50,285 bases of DNA from Candidatus Aphodovivens excrementavium. Its GTDB lineage: Bacteria; Actinomycetota; Coriobacteriia; Coriobacteriales; Eggerthellaceae. The position numbers and the translations under genes were made by a program. Below are positions 43,560 through 50,285 of the stretch, in pieces. A model generated the notes under the pieces. It searched no databases. It saw only the letters and a list, made by a program, of their open reading frames with translations, and was not told the origin of the DNA. Numbering within the stretch: position 1 is the stretch's first letter; each line of letters begins with the position of its first letter. The stretch lies in the NCBI GenBank assembly GCA_018715935.1, contig DVKR01000003.1, forward strand, positions 1 to 50,285. The letters are read 5' to 3'.

Positions 43560-44528
43560 TCAATGTTTCCTCAGGACCAGGTATATGTTAAGTTTTCCGG
43601 ATTTTCCATCCGCCCGGAACCGGGCAACCTCGTCTGCCGTGTCTGCCACGGAAGAGGCGAGCTCGGAAGCCTGGGCGTCGTCGAAGCTGTGGCAATAGCG
43701 CCACAGCTCTTCAGCATCCTGCCAGCCCAAAAAGCAGTCACCGGGCTCGAGCTCGTCTGCAAGCGACACGCCCTCCGCCGCAAAACGCTCGCCTAAAGCG
43801 GCAAGCGCCCGTTCGTGAGCGCGCTTCGCTTTGCGCGACAAGCGCTCATCCTCCAAAAAGCACCAGAGCGATACAATGACCAAGCCGCCCGGACGCACCA
43901 GGCTTAAGAGCTCGCTCAGCGCGCGATTGCGCAGCCCGCTTGAAGGGATGTGGTGAAAGAACCCGAACGAAACCGCCACGTCGCATGCAGGAAACCGCTG
44001 GCTCCACGGCTCGTTTCGCACAAGAGCCTCCAGCGCGTCGAACTCGCGAAAGCTCACCTGCGGAGTGCGCGCCTTCTTCATGAGCGTGTTGCAGCTGTCC
44101 ACCGCCACGATGTCTGCCACTACAGCAGGCAACTCGTCCGCCAAAAACGCCTCGAAGCGACCGTTTCCGCACGCCAGATCGAAAAGCGACAGACGCTCGT
44201 CGGCACCCAAGACGACGCTGCCGCAATGCGAGCCTTGCTCAACGCCCCTCTCCCATTGGCTCCGACGGAGCTTCTCTGCGGCGCTGTCGCAATTCACGCC
44301 TTGCTCCTCGCCCCTCTCCCATTGGCCCCGACAAAGCTTCTCCGCGCCGCTGCCGCAATGCGATCCTTGCTCCTCGCCTGGGTTCTTCGCGTACGCATTC
44401 TGGATAAAGGGAAGACACGCCTTCCAGCCCTCCCATGCGCCCTGACGCGTCTGGGAAAACGCTTCGGCGCACGCTTCGTAGAAACGGTTGTTCAGCTGTC
44501 GGAGGATTTCTACCGTGCGAAGATCCAT
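43560..44528 (-). CDS. SAM-dependent methyltransferase with an in-frame tandem repeat insertion
   Basis: The protein has 322 residues. Class I methyltransferase motif I is LFDLACGNGRFEAFL, followed by acidic motif VAVDSCN, FREFDALEAL, and DVAVSFGFFHHIPSS as motif IV. About 50 residues before motif I consist of a 22-residue repeat (GEEQGSHCGSGAEKLCRGQW and a near copy, plus a partial third), encoded by an exact 66-bp period at 44223-44380. The family does not normally contain this, so it is an insertion of duplicated DNA that preserved the frame. The substrate is unknown. The start at TTG/ATG near 44528 lacks a clear strong ribosome-binding site. Confidence 0.75.
   Translation of the reverse strand: MDLRTVEILRQLNNRFYEACAEAFSQTRQGAWEGWKACLPFIQNAYAKNPGEEQGSHCGSGAEKLCRGQWERGEEQGVNCDSAAEKLRRSQWERGVEQGSHCGSVVLGADERLSLFDLACGNGRFEAFLADELPAVVADIVAVDSCNTLMKKARTPQVSFREFDALEALVRNEPWSQRFPACDVAVSFGFFHHIPSSGLRNRALSELLSLVRPGGLVIVSLWCFLEDERLSRKAKRAHERALAALGERFAAEGVSLADELEPGDCFLGWQDAEELWRYCHSFDDAQASELASSVADTADEVARFRADGKSGKLNIYLVLRKH
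44223..44380. repeat. 66-bp tandem repeat inside a gene
   Basis: Units start at 44223, 44289 and 44355 (partial). The period is exactly 66 bases, or 22 codons. Unit 1 and unit 2 differ at about ten positions, so the duplication is not brand new. Confidence 0.85.
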
Positions 44529-44731
44529 GGTATCGAACGGCTCTCTTTCGTTTCTTGAGGCTTGCTTCTGCTAGAGTCTGCGCAGGTCAGCGCTACTTCG
44601 CACTCACTTTCGCTTCCCGCGACGCTGCATTCTGCACTTCTTCCATCACATTCTGATCTGTGCTCATTCTACCCTCTAAGCTCGATAGAACGAGCTGCGT
44701 CAAAAGGTCTGCGGCGTTTCTTTCGCAAACG

Positions 44732-44860
44732 TTTCCGGCAGGCCGCTCTTCGCGGACACCACGCCACCACTCGCGAGCCCCTTCCGACAGGCAGCTCTTC
44801 GCGGACGCCGCACCACCACTCGCGCGCTCTTCCGGCAGGCCGATCTTCACGGTCGCCGCG
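44732..44860. repeat. Three ~48-bp tandem repeats
   Basis: Units begin TTCCGGCAGGCCG(C/A)TCTTC or close at 44732, 44782 and 44830. Spacing is 50 and 48 bases. The overlapping ORFs with translations such as FPAGRSSRTPRHHSRAP result from the repeat. Confidence 0.75.
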
Positions 44861-44904
44861 CTTGTCGCGCCGGAACTTCCTTTGTCCGCCTTTTGCCCTG
44901 ACCC

Positions 44905-44963
44905 ATCGCTCTTAATCGAACCTTTTTGCCCTGAGCAGGCAATTAACTTCGATTAAGAGCGAT
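44905..44963. repeat. Inverted repeat of the CGCTCT family, copy 3
   Basis: ATCGCTCTTAATCGAA (44905-44920) and TTCGATTAAGAGCGAT (44948-44963) are perfect 16-bp complements with a 27-base spacer that has its own GCC/GGC pairing. Confidence 0.85.
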
Positions 44964-45084
44964 TGTTTTGCCCCCCTGCGCATCCTTTCCGCCTAAAGCT
45001 CTTTCTATTGCCAGCATTATTCCCTCTCTACCTGGGGAAATGCATTTATATCAACTAGAAGACCTCTATCGATAATAAGAACTC

Positions 45085-45140
45085 CGCTCTAAATCGAAAG
45101 TTATTTTCATTTTGAAGTGAAAATCTTTCGATTTAGAGCG
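45085..45140. repeat. Inverted repeat of the CGCTCT family, copy 4
   Basis: CGCTCTAAATCGAAAG (45085-45100) and CTTTCGATTTAGAGCG (45125-45140) pair perfectly. After a two-base bulge, ATTTTCA pairs with TGAAAAT, leaving an 8-base loop. It is a 23-bp hairpin upstream of elp3. Confidence 0.88.
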
Positions 45141-45262
45141 ATTTCGGCAGAGGGCGAAGCCGATTTGCGAAAAAACGGCAAACACGCGCCTCACCAGCTT
45201 CACCATCCCGAAAAGGAATCAGAATAGGAGGAGCCTTTTCCCTATTCGGTGCTTTACAATGC

Positions 45263-47110
45263 ATGTTCATGGAATCACGACTTGAACATATCATCGTCCG
45301 GGCAGCTCGGGAGCTTACCGAACACCCGCTCCAGGTAGGCGACAAACGCCTTGCCGCCCTTATCCGCCAGGCAAACAAGGGCATTTCCTCCAATGCCCAC
45401 CATGTCGCCAAAAAGCATCTCATGCCGTTTTACTTGCACACGAAAGAACACGATCCCGCGCGCTGGGATGCCTGGGGGATCTCGCCCGACATCGAGCAAC
45501 GCCTGCTGCGCCTACTGCGCGTCAAGCCGCGCCGCACCGCATCGGGAGTGGCAACTATTTCGGTGATCACCAAGCCGTGGCCCTGCACGAGCAATTGCCT
45601 GTACTGCCCCAACGACATGCGCATGCCTAAAAGCTACGTTTCCGACGAACCCGCTTGTCAGCGGGCAGAACGCAACTGGTTCGACCCCTACCTGCAGGTT
45701 TCAGCGCGTTTGCGCGCATTGACGGAAATGGGGCACGTAACCGACAAGGTCGAGCTGATCATCCTCGGCGGCACATGGAACGACTACCCTGCAGCCTTTC
45801 AGCGCTGGTTCGTGCGCGAGCTCTTCCGCGCACTCAACGAAGCTGCCTACCCCGAGCGCGCCAACGCAAGCGCCGCCGCGAGAAAAGCAGCCTACCAGCA
45901 GGCGCGCATCCCCTGCAGCGAACAGGATTGCGCGGAACGCGTTGCAGCAGTTCAAGCGCTTGTGGACAGCCATAACCTCACATACAACCAGGCGTTTTCG
46001 CGGCTTTACGGCGAGCAAACCGCTTGGCACGACCTCGCCTCTTGGCAGACGGCAACCTGGGAAGACGTCGAGCGCGAACACGTCCTCAACGAGAAGGCGA
46101 AGCACCGCGTCGTAGGCTTGGTCATGGAGACCCGCCCCGATGCGGTGAGCGCGCAATCGTTCAGAGACATGCGAAGGCTTGGCGCCACCAAGGTCCAGAT
46201 GGGCATCCAAAGCCTGAACACCGCCGTCTTGGCGGCGAACCGGCGCAACGTCTCCCCCAACACCATCCGCCGCGCCTTTGAGCTGGCGCGTCTGTTCGGG
46301 TTCAAAACGCATGCGCATTTCATGGTGAACCTGCTTCAGGCAACGCCCGAAACCGACAAGCAGGACTATCTGGAACTGCTGAACGATAGCGCCCTCGCGC
46401 CCGACGAGGTGAAGCTTTACCCCTGCGCATTGATAGAAGGCACCGACCTCGTGCCGTGCTTTGCAGATGGGAGATGGCGCCCCTACACCGAAGACGAGCT
46501 GATGGACGTGCTCTCCCACGATTTGCTGGAAACTCCGCCCTACTGTCGCGTGTCTCGCATGATCCGCGACATTCCCGCCAACGACATCCTCACGGGCAAC
46601 AAGAAGATCAACCTGCGCCAGATGGTGGAAGCGGAAACCGAGCACCTTGCCGCCCAAACCGGGCGCTCTATTCAGGAGATTCGCCATCGCGAGATCAGCG
46701 TAGAGGGCGCCGATATCGAGAAGCTCGCCCTCAACGAGGTGGCCTACCCTACCACTGTGACCGACGAGCGTTTTTTGCAATGGGTGACGCCCGCAGGCCG
46801 CATTGCGGGGTTTTTGCGGCTTTCGCTGCCCCACGCAAACGCCCTTGCCGAAAGAGAGGCAGACCCCATGCAACCCGACGAGGCGATGATCAGGGAAGTT
46901 CACGTATACGGCCAGGTTGCGGGCCTGCATCGCACAAGCGGCGGCGCGCAGCATCGCGGCCTTGGGCGCTCGCTCGTTCAACGCGCCTGCGACATAGCCA
47001 AGGAGGAGGGCTACGGCGCCGTCAACGTCATTAGCGCCATAGGGACGCGCGACTACTATCGCAACCTCGGGTTTGCAGACAACGGGCTGTATCTGCAGCG
47101 CCAGATCTAA
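45263..47110 (+). CDS. Elp3-type radical SAM/GNAT enzyme (tRNA uridine-34 modification)
   Basis: The protein has 615 residues. Radical SAM cluster CTSNCLYC (Cys108, 112, 115) with the following PNDMRMPKSY is typical of Elp3, as is VELIILGGTWNDYP. A C-terminal GNAT domain contains VHVYGQVAGLHRTSGG, GLGRSLVQRACDIA and DYYRNLGFADNGLYL. Elp3 makes carboxymethyl-type modifications on wobble uridine using SAM and acetyl-CoA. ATG 45263 and ATG 45269 are both possible; neither has a clear ribosome-binding site. Bacterial Elp3 is less common than in archaea and eukaryotes but is known in several lineages. Stand-alone gene. Confidence 0.9.
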   Translation: MFMESRLEHIIVRAARELTEHPLQVGDKRLAALIRQANKGISSNAHHVAKKHLMPFYLHTKEHDPARWDAWGISPDIEQRLLRLLRVKPRRTASGVATISVITKPWPCTSNCLYCPNDMRMPKSYVSDEPACQRAERNWFDPYLQVSARLRALTEMGHVTDKVELIILGGTWNDYPAAFQRWFVRELFRALNEAAYPERANASAAARKAAYQQARIPCSEQDCAERVAAVQALVDSHNLTYNQAFSRLYGEQTAWHDLASWQTATWEDVEREHVLNEKAKHRVVGLVMETRPDAVSAQSFRDMRRLGATKVQMGIQSLNTAVLAANRRNVSPNTIRRAFELARLFGFKTHAHFMVNLLQATPETDKQDYLELLNDSALAPDEVKLYPCALIEGTDLVPCFADGRWRPYTEDELMDVLSHDLLETPPYCRVSRMIRDIPANDILTGNKKINLRQMVEAETEHLAAQTGRSIQEIRHREISVEGADIEKLALNEVAYPTTVTDERFLQWVTPAGRIAGFLRLSLPHANALAEREADPMQPDEAMIREVHVYGQVAGLHRTSGGAQHRGLGRSLVQRACDIAKEEGYGAVNVISAIGTRDYYRNLGFADNGLYLQRQI

Positions 47111-47208
47111 CGGCCGCTACGCAGGCGCTGCATGGGAACTGCGCATCCTGCATGTCCAGTGAAACGCAAACGCCTCGCAGGCGCCGCGCATGCCGCACGC
47201 CCGCTCGC

Positions 47209-48123
47209 CTATTCAGAAAGCTTCTCGTTTTCAGAAGGCTTTTTTCGCGAGGGCACCGTGGTAACCACGATGGACGCCACCACCAGCACCGTGCCCACTG
47301 CCTGCATCCACGTGAGCGTCTCTCCCAAAAGCAGGAAAGCGAACAGCAGCGAGAACGGGGTTTCGGATGTGCTTATGAGCGCCGACTTGGTGGCGCCGAT
47401 GCGCTTGATGGCAGCCAGCAGCAACAGCACCGGAAGCACTGTGCAGAAAAACGAAATCGCCGCGCTCCACGCCCATTGCTCAGGCGTCATGCTCAGCAGG
47501 GCGGGCATTTCGGCAGGAAAGATCACCAGCGTGGAAACAGCTCCCATCGCGCACATGGTAAAGGTGAGCGTAAGCTGACCATCGCTTTTCACGGTCTTTT
47601 GGCCGATAACGGTGTAAATAGCGAAGGCAACGCAGGAAACGATAGCAAGCAGAATGCCCAACGGAGAGAGCTGGATGGTGTCAGGCGAAATCACGCCGGA
47701 GATCAAGACGATGCCCGCCATAGCCAGCACCAACGCTATCACTGCCCTTAAGGTAAGCGGCTCGTGCAGCACGAACACCGAAAGAATGGTCACCACCGCC
47801 GGGAACGAGTAGAAGATCACGGTCGCCAAGCCCGCAGTGAGCATATCCACCGAAACGAGGTAAAGGTATGCGCTCGAAACAAAGAAGAGAGCCTGCACGT
47901 ACACTACAGGGCGTTTGCTCAAGAAGGGACGCTGCTTGGTCGCTAGAAGCATGATGGCAACGATGATAACCGCACCGAAATAGCGGATGCCGGTGACCTG
48001 CTCGGGGTTCAGCCCGGTATTGTACAGATACTTGCTGATCACGCCCATGCCGGCGTAGCAAATCGCCTGCACGATGGCGATGAGGTATCCCGACGCTTGC
48101 GATTGCATGAAGTTCGACTGCAT
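47209..48123 (-). CDS. EamA/DMT-family transporter
   Basis: Start at ATG 48123 with AGGGGAG 5 bases upstream; the longer ORF adds nothing recognisable. The product has 304 residues with ten predicted helices in two EamA repeats (GYLIAIVQAICYAGMGVISKY; SPLGILLAIVSCVAFAIYTVI). The C-terminus is Lys/Glu/Ser-rich. It probably exports an amino acid or metabolite; the substrate cannot be told. It differs from the other EamA gene at 27680 in sequence. It converges on elp3. Confidence 0.88.
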   Translation of the reverse strand: MQSNFMQSQASGYLIAIVQAICYAGMGVISKYLYNTGLNPEQVTGIRYFGAVIIVAIMLLATKQRPFLSKRPVVYVQALFFVSSAYLYLVSVDMLTAGLATVIFYSFPAVVTILSVFVLHEPLTLRAVIALVLAMAGIVLISGVISPDTIQLSPLGILLAIVSCVAFAIYTVIGQKTVKSDGQLTLTFTMCAMGAVSTLVIFPAEMPALLSMTPEQWAWSAAISFFCTVLPVLLLLAAIKRIGATKSALISTSETPFSLLFAFLLLGETLTWMQAVGTVLVVASIVVTTVPSRKKPSENEKLSE

Positions 48124-48334
48124 AGGCTCCCCTCCCCCTATTACACTCGCACTAAGCAAATTACGTTTGGCTGAAGCCCCCGAACACCTGCCAAGCGAAC
48201 GTGCAATACGAGTCTTTTGCAGCGGTCTCAGTATACTCTTTACGAATAAAATCGGAAACCGAGACTAGTTTTTTACCGATGGGCGCTTCGACGAAGAACA
48301 GGAAGCCTGCCCTGCAAGAAGCGCAAGAACCTGG

Positions 48335-49240
48335 TTAGCGGGCGCGCAGCTCCCAAAACGCCACGGCGCTCGCGGCGGCAACGTTGAGAGAGTCGACTCC
48401 TTCGCGCATAGGGATGCGCACGGTGTAGTCGCATTGCGCGATGGTTTGCGCAGCAAGACCGTCTCCTTCCGCCCCCAACACCAGCGCAAGCCGCTCTTCT
48501 TCCACAAGGCGCGCATCGTCGATGGAAAGCGAGTCGTCCCGAAGGGCAAGCGCAACCGTTTTGAAGCCCAAGCCGTGCAGCAGCGCAACGCCCTCCGTTG
48601 CCCATTCGCTCACGCTGCCGATGCGCGTCCACGGCACCTGGAATACCGTGCCCATGCTCACTCGCGCGGCGCGACGAAACAGCGGGTCGTGGCACGTGGG
48701 CGTGAGCAGCACCGCATCGATGTTCAGCGCCGCTGCCGATCTGAAGATTGCCCCGATGTTCGTGTAGTTGTTGATGTTTTCCAGCACCGCGATGCGCCGC
48801 GCACCGCAAACCGCTTCTTTCACCGAAGGTAGAAGCGGGCGAACCATCGCGCACAGCGCTCCCCTCGTTACCTGATAGCCGGTAACCATACGGAACTGAT
48901 CGGGCGAAACAGCATAGATGGGAACAGAAGGGTACTCGCAGGCAATGCGATCGAGCAGCTGCTGCGATTTCTCCACCCATTTGCGCTCGAGAAACACCGA
49001 CCATGGCTCGACCCCCGCATCAAGCGCACGGTTTGCCACCTTGCTCGACTCCGCCACGAACAAGCCCTGCTGCGCGGCCGCATCGGAAAGAACCTCGCTC
49101 GCCGGCCCGAGGGCGAGCCCAAGCGCTTCGCCGGTGCGGTCGCGCAGACGAACGTCGTCAGACGACGGGCCAAACACCGCAACGCGCGGCTCGGCCATAA
49201 GCCGCTGCGCGTCCCATTGCTCGCAATCTATAAACGGCAT
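48335..49240 (-). CDS. SpoU/TrmH-family RNA 2'-O-methyltransferase
   Basis: The protein has 301 residues. The C-terminal SPOUT knot motifs are visible: motif 1 NINNYTNIGAIFRSAAAL, motif 2 ALVLGAEGDGL and motif 3 VRIPMREGVDSLNVAAASAVAFW. The N-terminal ~120 residues are an RNA-binding-like domain (the LFVAESSKVANRAL region). It methylates a ribose in rRNA or tRNA; which site cannot be told. The stop codon of the LysR gene lies 8 bases upstream, so the two genes may be co-transcribed. Confidence 0.9.
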   Translation of the reverse strand: MPFIDCEQWDAQRLMAEPRVAVFGPSSDDVRLRDRTGEALGLALGPASEVLSDAAAQQGLFVAESSKVANRALDAGVEPWSVFLERKWVEKSQQLLDRIACEYPSVPIYAVSPDQFRMVTGYQVTRGALCAMVRPLLPSVKEAVCGARRIAVLENINNYTNIGAIFRSAAALNIDAVLLTPTCHDPLFRRAARVSMGTVFQVPWTRIGSVSEWATEGVALLHGLGFKTVALALRDDSLSIDDARLVEEERLALVLGAEGDGLAAQTIAQCDYTVRIPMREGVDSLNVAAASAVAFWELRAR

Positions 49241-49248
49241 AACGCCCC

Positions 49249-50118
49249 CTATTCAATCGATGCAGAAACGTAACCCAAGAAGCGCTCGACAGCAAGCGGA
49301 AGATCGTCTTGCGAGCGCACCGCCACGCCGATGTCGCGCCATTCGGGCGGATCGAGCTCGCGCAGCGCAATGCGGTAGGGGCAGCGGCGCAAAATGAGCT
49401 CGGGCAAAATGCTTACCCCCAGCCCGTTTTCTGCCATCGACATGATGGCGTAGTCGTCCCAAGTGGTAAAGCGAACATCAGGAGTAAGCCCTTGCTTGCG
49501 AAACATCCGGAGGATTTCGTCATTGGCGCCTTTTTGGAGCAGCAAAAACGGCTCTTCGGCAAGAAGCGCAAGGGGCACGCGTTCGCGCCCCGCAAGCGCG
49601 TGCCCCTCGGGCAGGACCGCCAGCAAGCGGTCGCGCGCCAAAAACGTCGTTTGCAGCTGAGCGTGAGCGGGCAGGCGCAAAAAGCCGCAATCGACGCGTC
49701 CGTCGAGCACCCACTGCTCAATTTCCAGATAGTCGCCTAACAGCAGCTCGTATTCGATATTGGGATAGTCTTTCTGAAATGCGCTCACGATGCGGGGCAG
49801 CCAGTGCGTTGCCATGCTGGAGAGCGTTCCCACGCGAATGAGGCCTGTTTGCAGGTCGTTGAGCTCGGCGACAAGCGCCTCAAGGCGCTGCTCCTCGGTA
49901 CACACGCGTCTGACCTGGTCGATCAGGCGTCTGCCTTCAGACGTGAGGTACACCCCCGCACGACTGCGCGCCAGCAAGCGCACGCCCCATTCCCGTTCAA
50001 GATCGGCAATCATGCGGCTTATACCCGATTGGGTGTAGGAAAGCGCTTCGGCAGCTCGGGTGAAGCTCCCCAGCTCAGCCGCTTTCAGAAACGCCTCGTA
50101 TCGCTGAAGGGATTGCAT
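49249..50118 (-). CDS. LysR-family transcriptional regulator
   Basis: Start at ATG 50118 (AAAGGA upstream) gives 289 residues; the longer ORF begins with unlikely residues. Winged HTH GSFTRAAEALSYTQSGISRMIADLEREWG is followed by an effector domain (TGLIRVGTLSSMATHWLPRIVSAF...GLGVSILPELILRR). The target is unknown. The gene ends 8 bases before the RNA methyltransferase start on the same strand. About 165 bases to the window edge are AT-rich and may hold its promoter and that of a divergent gene beyond. Confidence 0.9.
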   Translation of the reverse strand: MQSLQRYEAFLKAAELGSFTRAAEALSYTQSGISRMIADLEREWGVRLLARSRAGVYLTSEGRRLIDQVRRVCTEEQRLEALVAELNDLQTGLIRVGTLSSMATHWLPRIVSAFQKDYPNIEYELLLGDYLEIEQWVLDGRVDCGFLRLPAHAQLQTTFLARDRLLAVLPEGHALAGRERVPLALLAEEPFLLLQKGANDEILRMFRKQGLTPDVRFTTWDDYAIMSMAENGLGVSILPELILRRCPYRIALRELDPPEWRDIGVAVRSQDDLPLAVERFLGYVSASIE

Positions 50119-50285
50119 AGGAGTCCTTTGGTTTGAACAAGCGGCGGGAATCATGCATTACGTTTTCTCATGCTTAATATGATAAACATTCGCTTTTTAA
50201 ATGCAAGAAACGATGCCACACTAGCACTAGTAGGAAACGGCATCTGTTGTACTTCCCGTCTTCGTTTCGAGATCCGCAATGCCCC
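50119..50285. other. AT-rich control region at the window edge
   Basis: This is upstream of the LysR gene and relatively AT-rich at 50155-50215. LysR proteins often bind such divergent control regions. No gene start is visible before the window ends. Confidence 0.35.

Larger units (their letters stand above)
44529..45262. other. Long intergenic region with tandem and inverted repeats
   Basis: No gene is supported in about 730 bases. It holds three ~48-bp tandem repeats (44732-44860), two perfect or near-perfect CGCTCT-family inverted repeats (44905 and 45085), and AT-rich promoter-like DNA at about 45000-45130. An AGGAGG at 45226-45231 lies too far upstream to serve the Elp3 start clearly. 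Confidence 0.55.

Noticed and set aside
44562-44956. Overlapping ORFs in the region upstream of elp3
   Set aside because: Their translations are produced by the 48-bp tandem repeats and lack starts with ribosome-binding sites.

Overview
The window is GC-rich DNA with dense bacterial gene packing. It looks like a chromosome segment of an anaerobic actinobacterium, most likely class Coriobacteriia (Eggerthella/Slackia-like). That placement is inferred from gene content and style: a selenocysteine formate dehydrogenase next to an NuoF/GltD-like flavoprotein, meso-diaminopimelate dehydrogenase, a VanW-family protein, an ABC1 kinase beside a phasin-like protein, and an M50 protease-ispG-proS cluster. 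No rRNA, tRNA or CRISPR array was recognised.

Left part, 1-8600 (accessory). After the 3' end of an unrecognised gene and a decayed, frameshifted remnant comes a tight four-gene operon on the + strand: a dynamin-like GTPase (1369-3822), a HerA/DUF87-type ATPase (3819-6848), an EsaD/NucA-type DNA/RNA non-specific nuclease toxin (6849-8126) and a YezG/EsaG (DUF600)-type immunity protein (8129-8512). The genes overlap or abut. The toxin has almost no ribosome-binding site of its own, whereas the immunity gene has a strong one. This combination of membrane GTPase, DNA/protein-pumping ATPase and toxin-immunity pair is the most unusual system here. It could be a new toxin delivery machine or a membrane-sensing abortive defence module.

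8650-22200 (mixed). This stretch holds a lipoprotein, a complete IS1595-type insertion sequence with 25-bp inverted repeats, a sugar O-acetyltransferase, an ankyrin-repeat membrane protein, a P-loop kinase-GNAT fusion, and a type II restriction-modification island. The island consists of a MerR-headed C5 methyltransferase with a palindromic operator, an Eco47II-family endonuclease and Vsr. VanW, YqeG-like HAD and TIM-barrel-like genes follow.

22500-50285 (mainly core metabolism). Here are a polar amino-acid ABC transporter operon, ABC1/UbiB kinase plus phasin-like protein, EamA transporter plus LysR regulator, rseP-like protease/ispG/proS, universal stress protein, PiT phosphate transporter, meso-diaminopimelate dehydrogenase, the formate dehydrogenase operon (in-frame UGA read as selenocysteine at 39492-39494, with a SECIS hairpin), ThrH, a repeat-bearing methyltransferase, Elp3, another EamA transporter, a SpoU/TrmH RNA methyltransferase and a LysR regulator.

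The intergenic DNA carries many short degenerate repeats. One group copies the 3' end of the preceding gene together with its stop codon (11683, 19844, 37719). One 66-bp repeat sits in frame inside a methyltransferase gene. A second family consists of inverted repeats with a CGCTCT(A/T)AATCGA core (12673, 12850, 44905, 45085).
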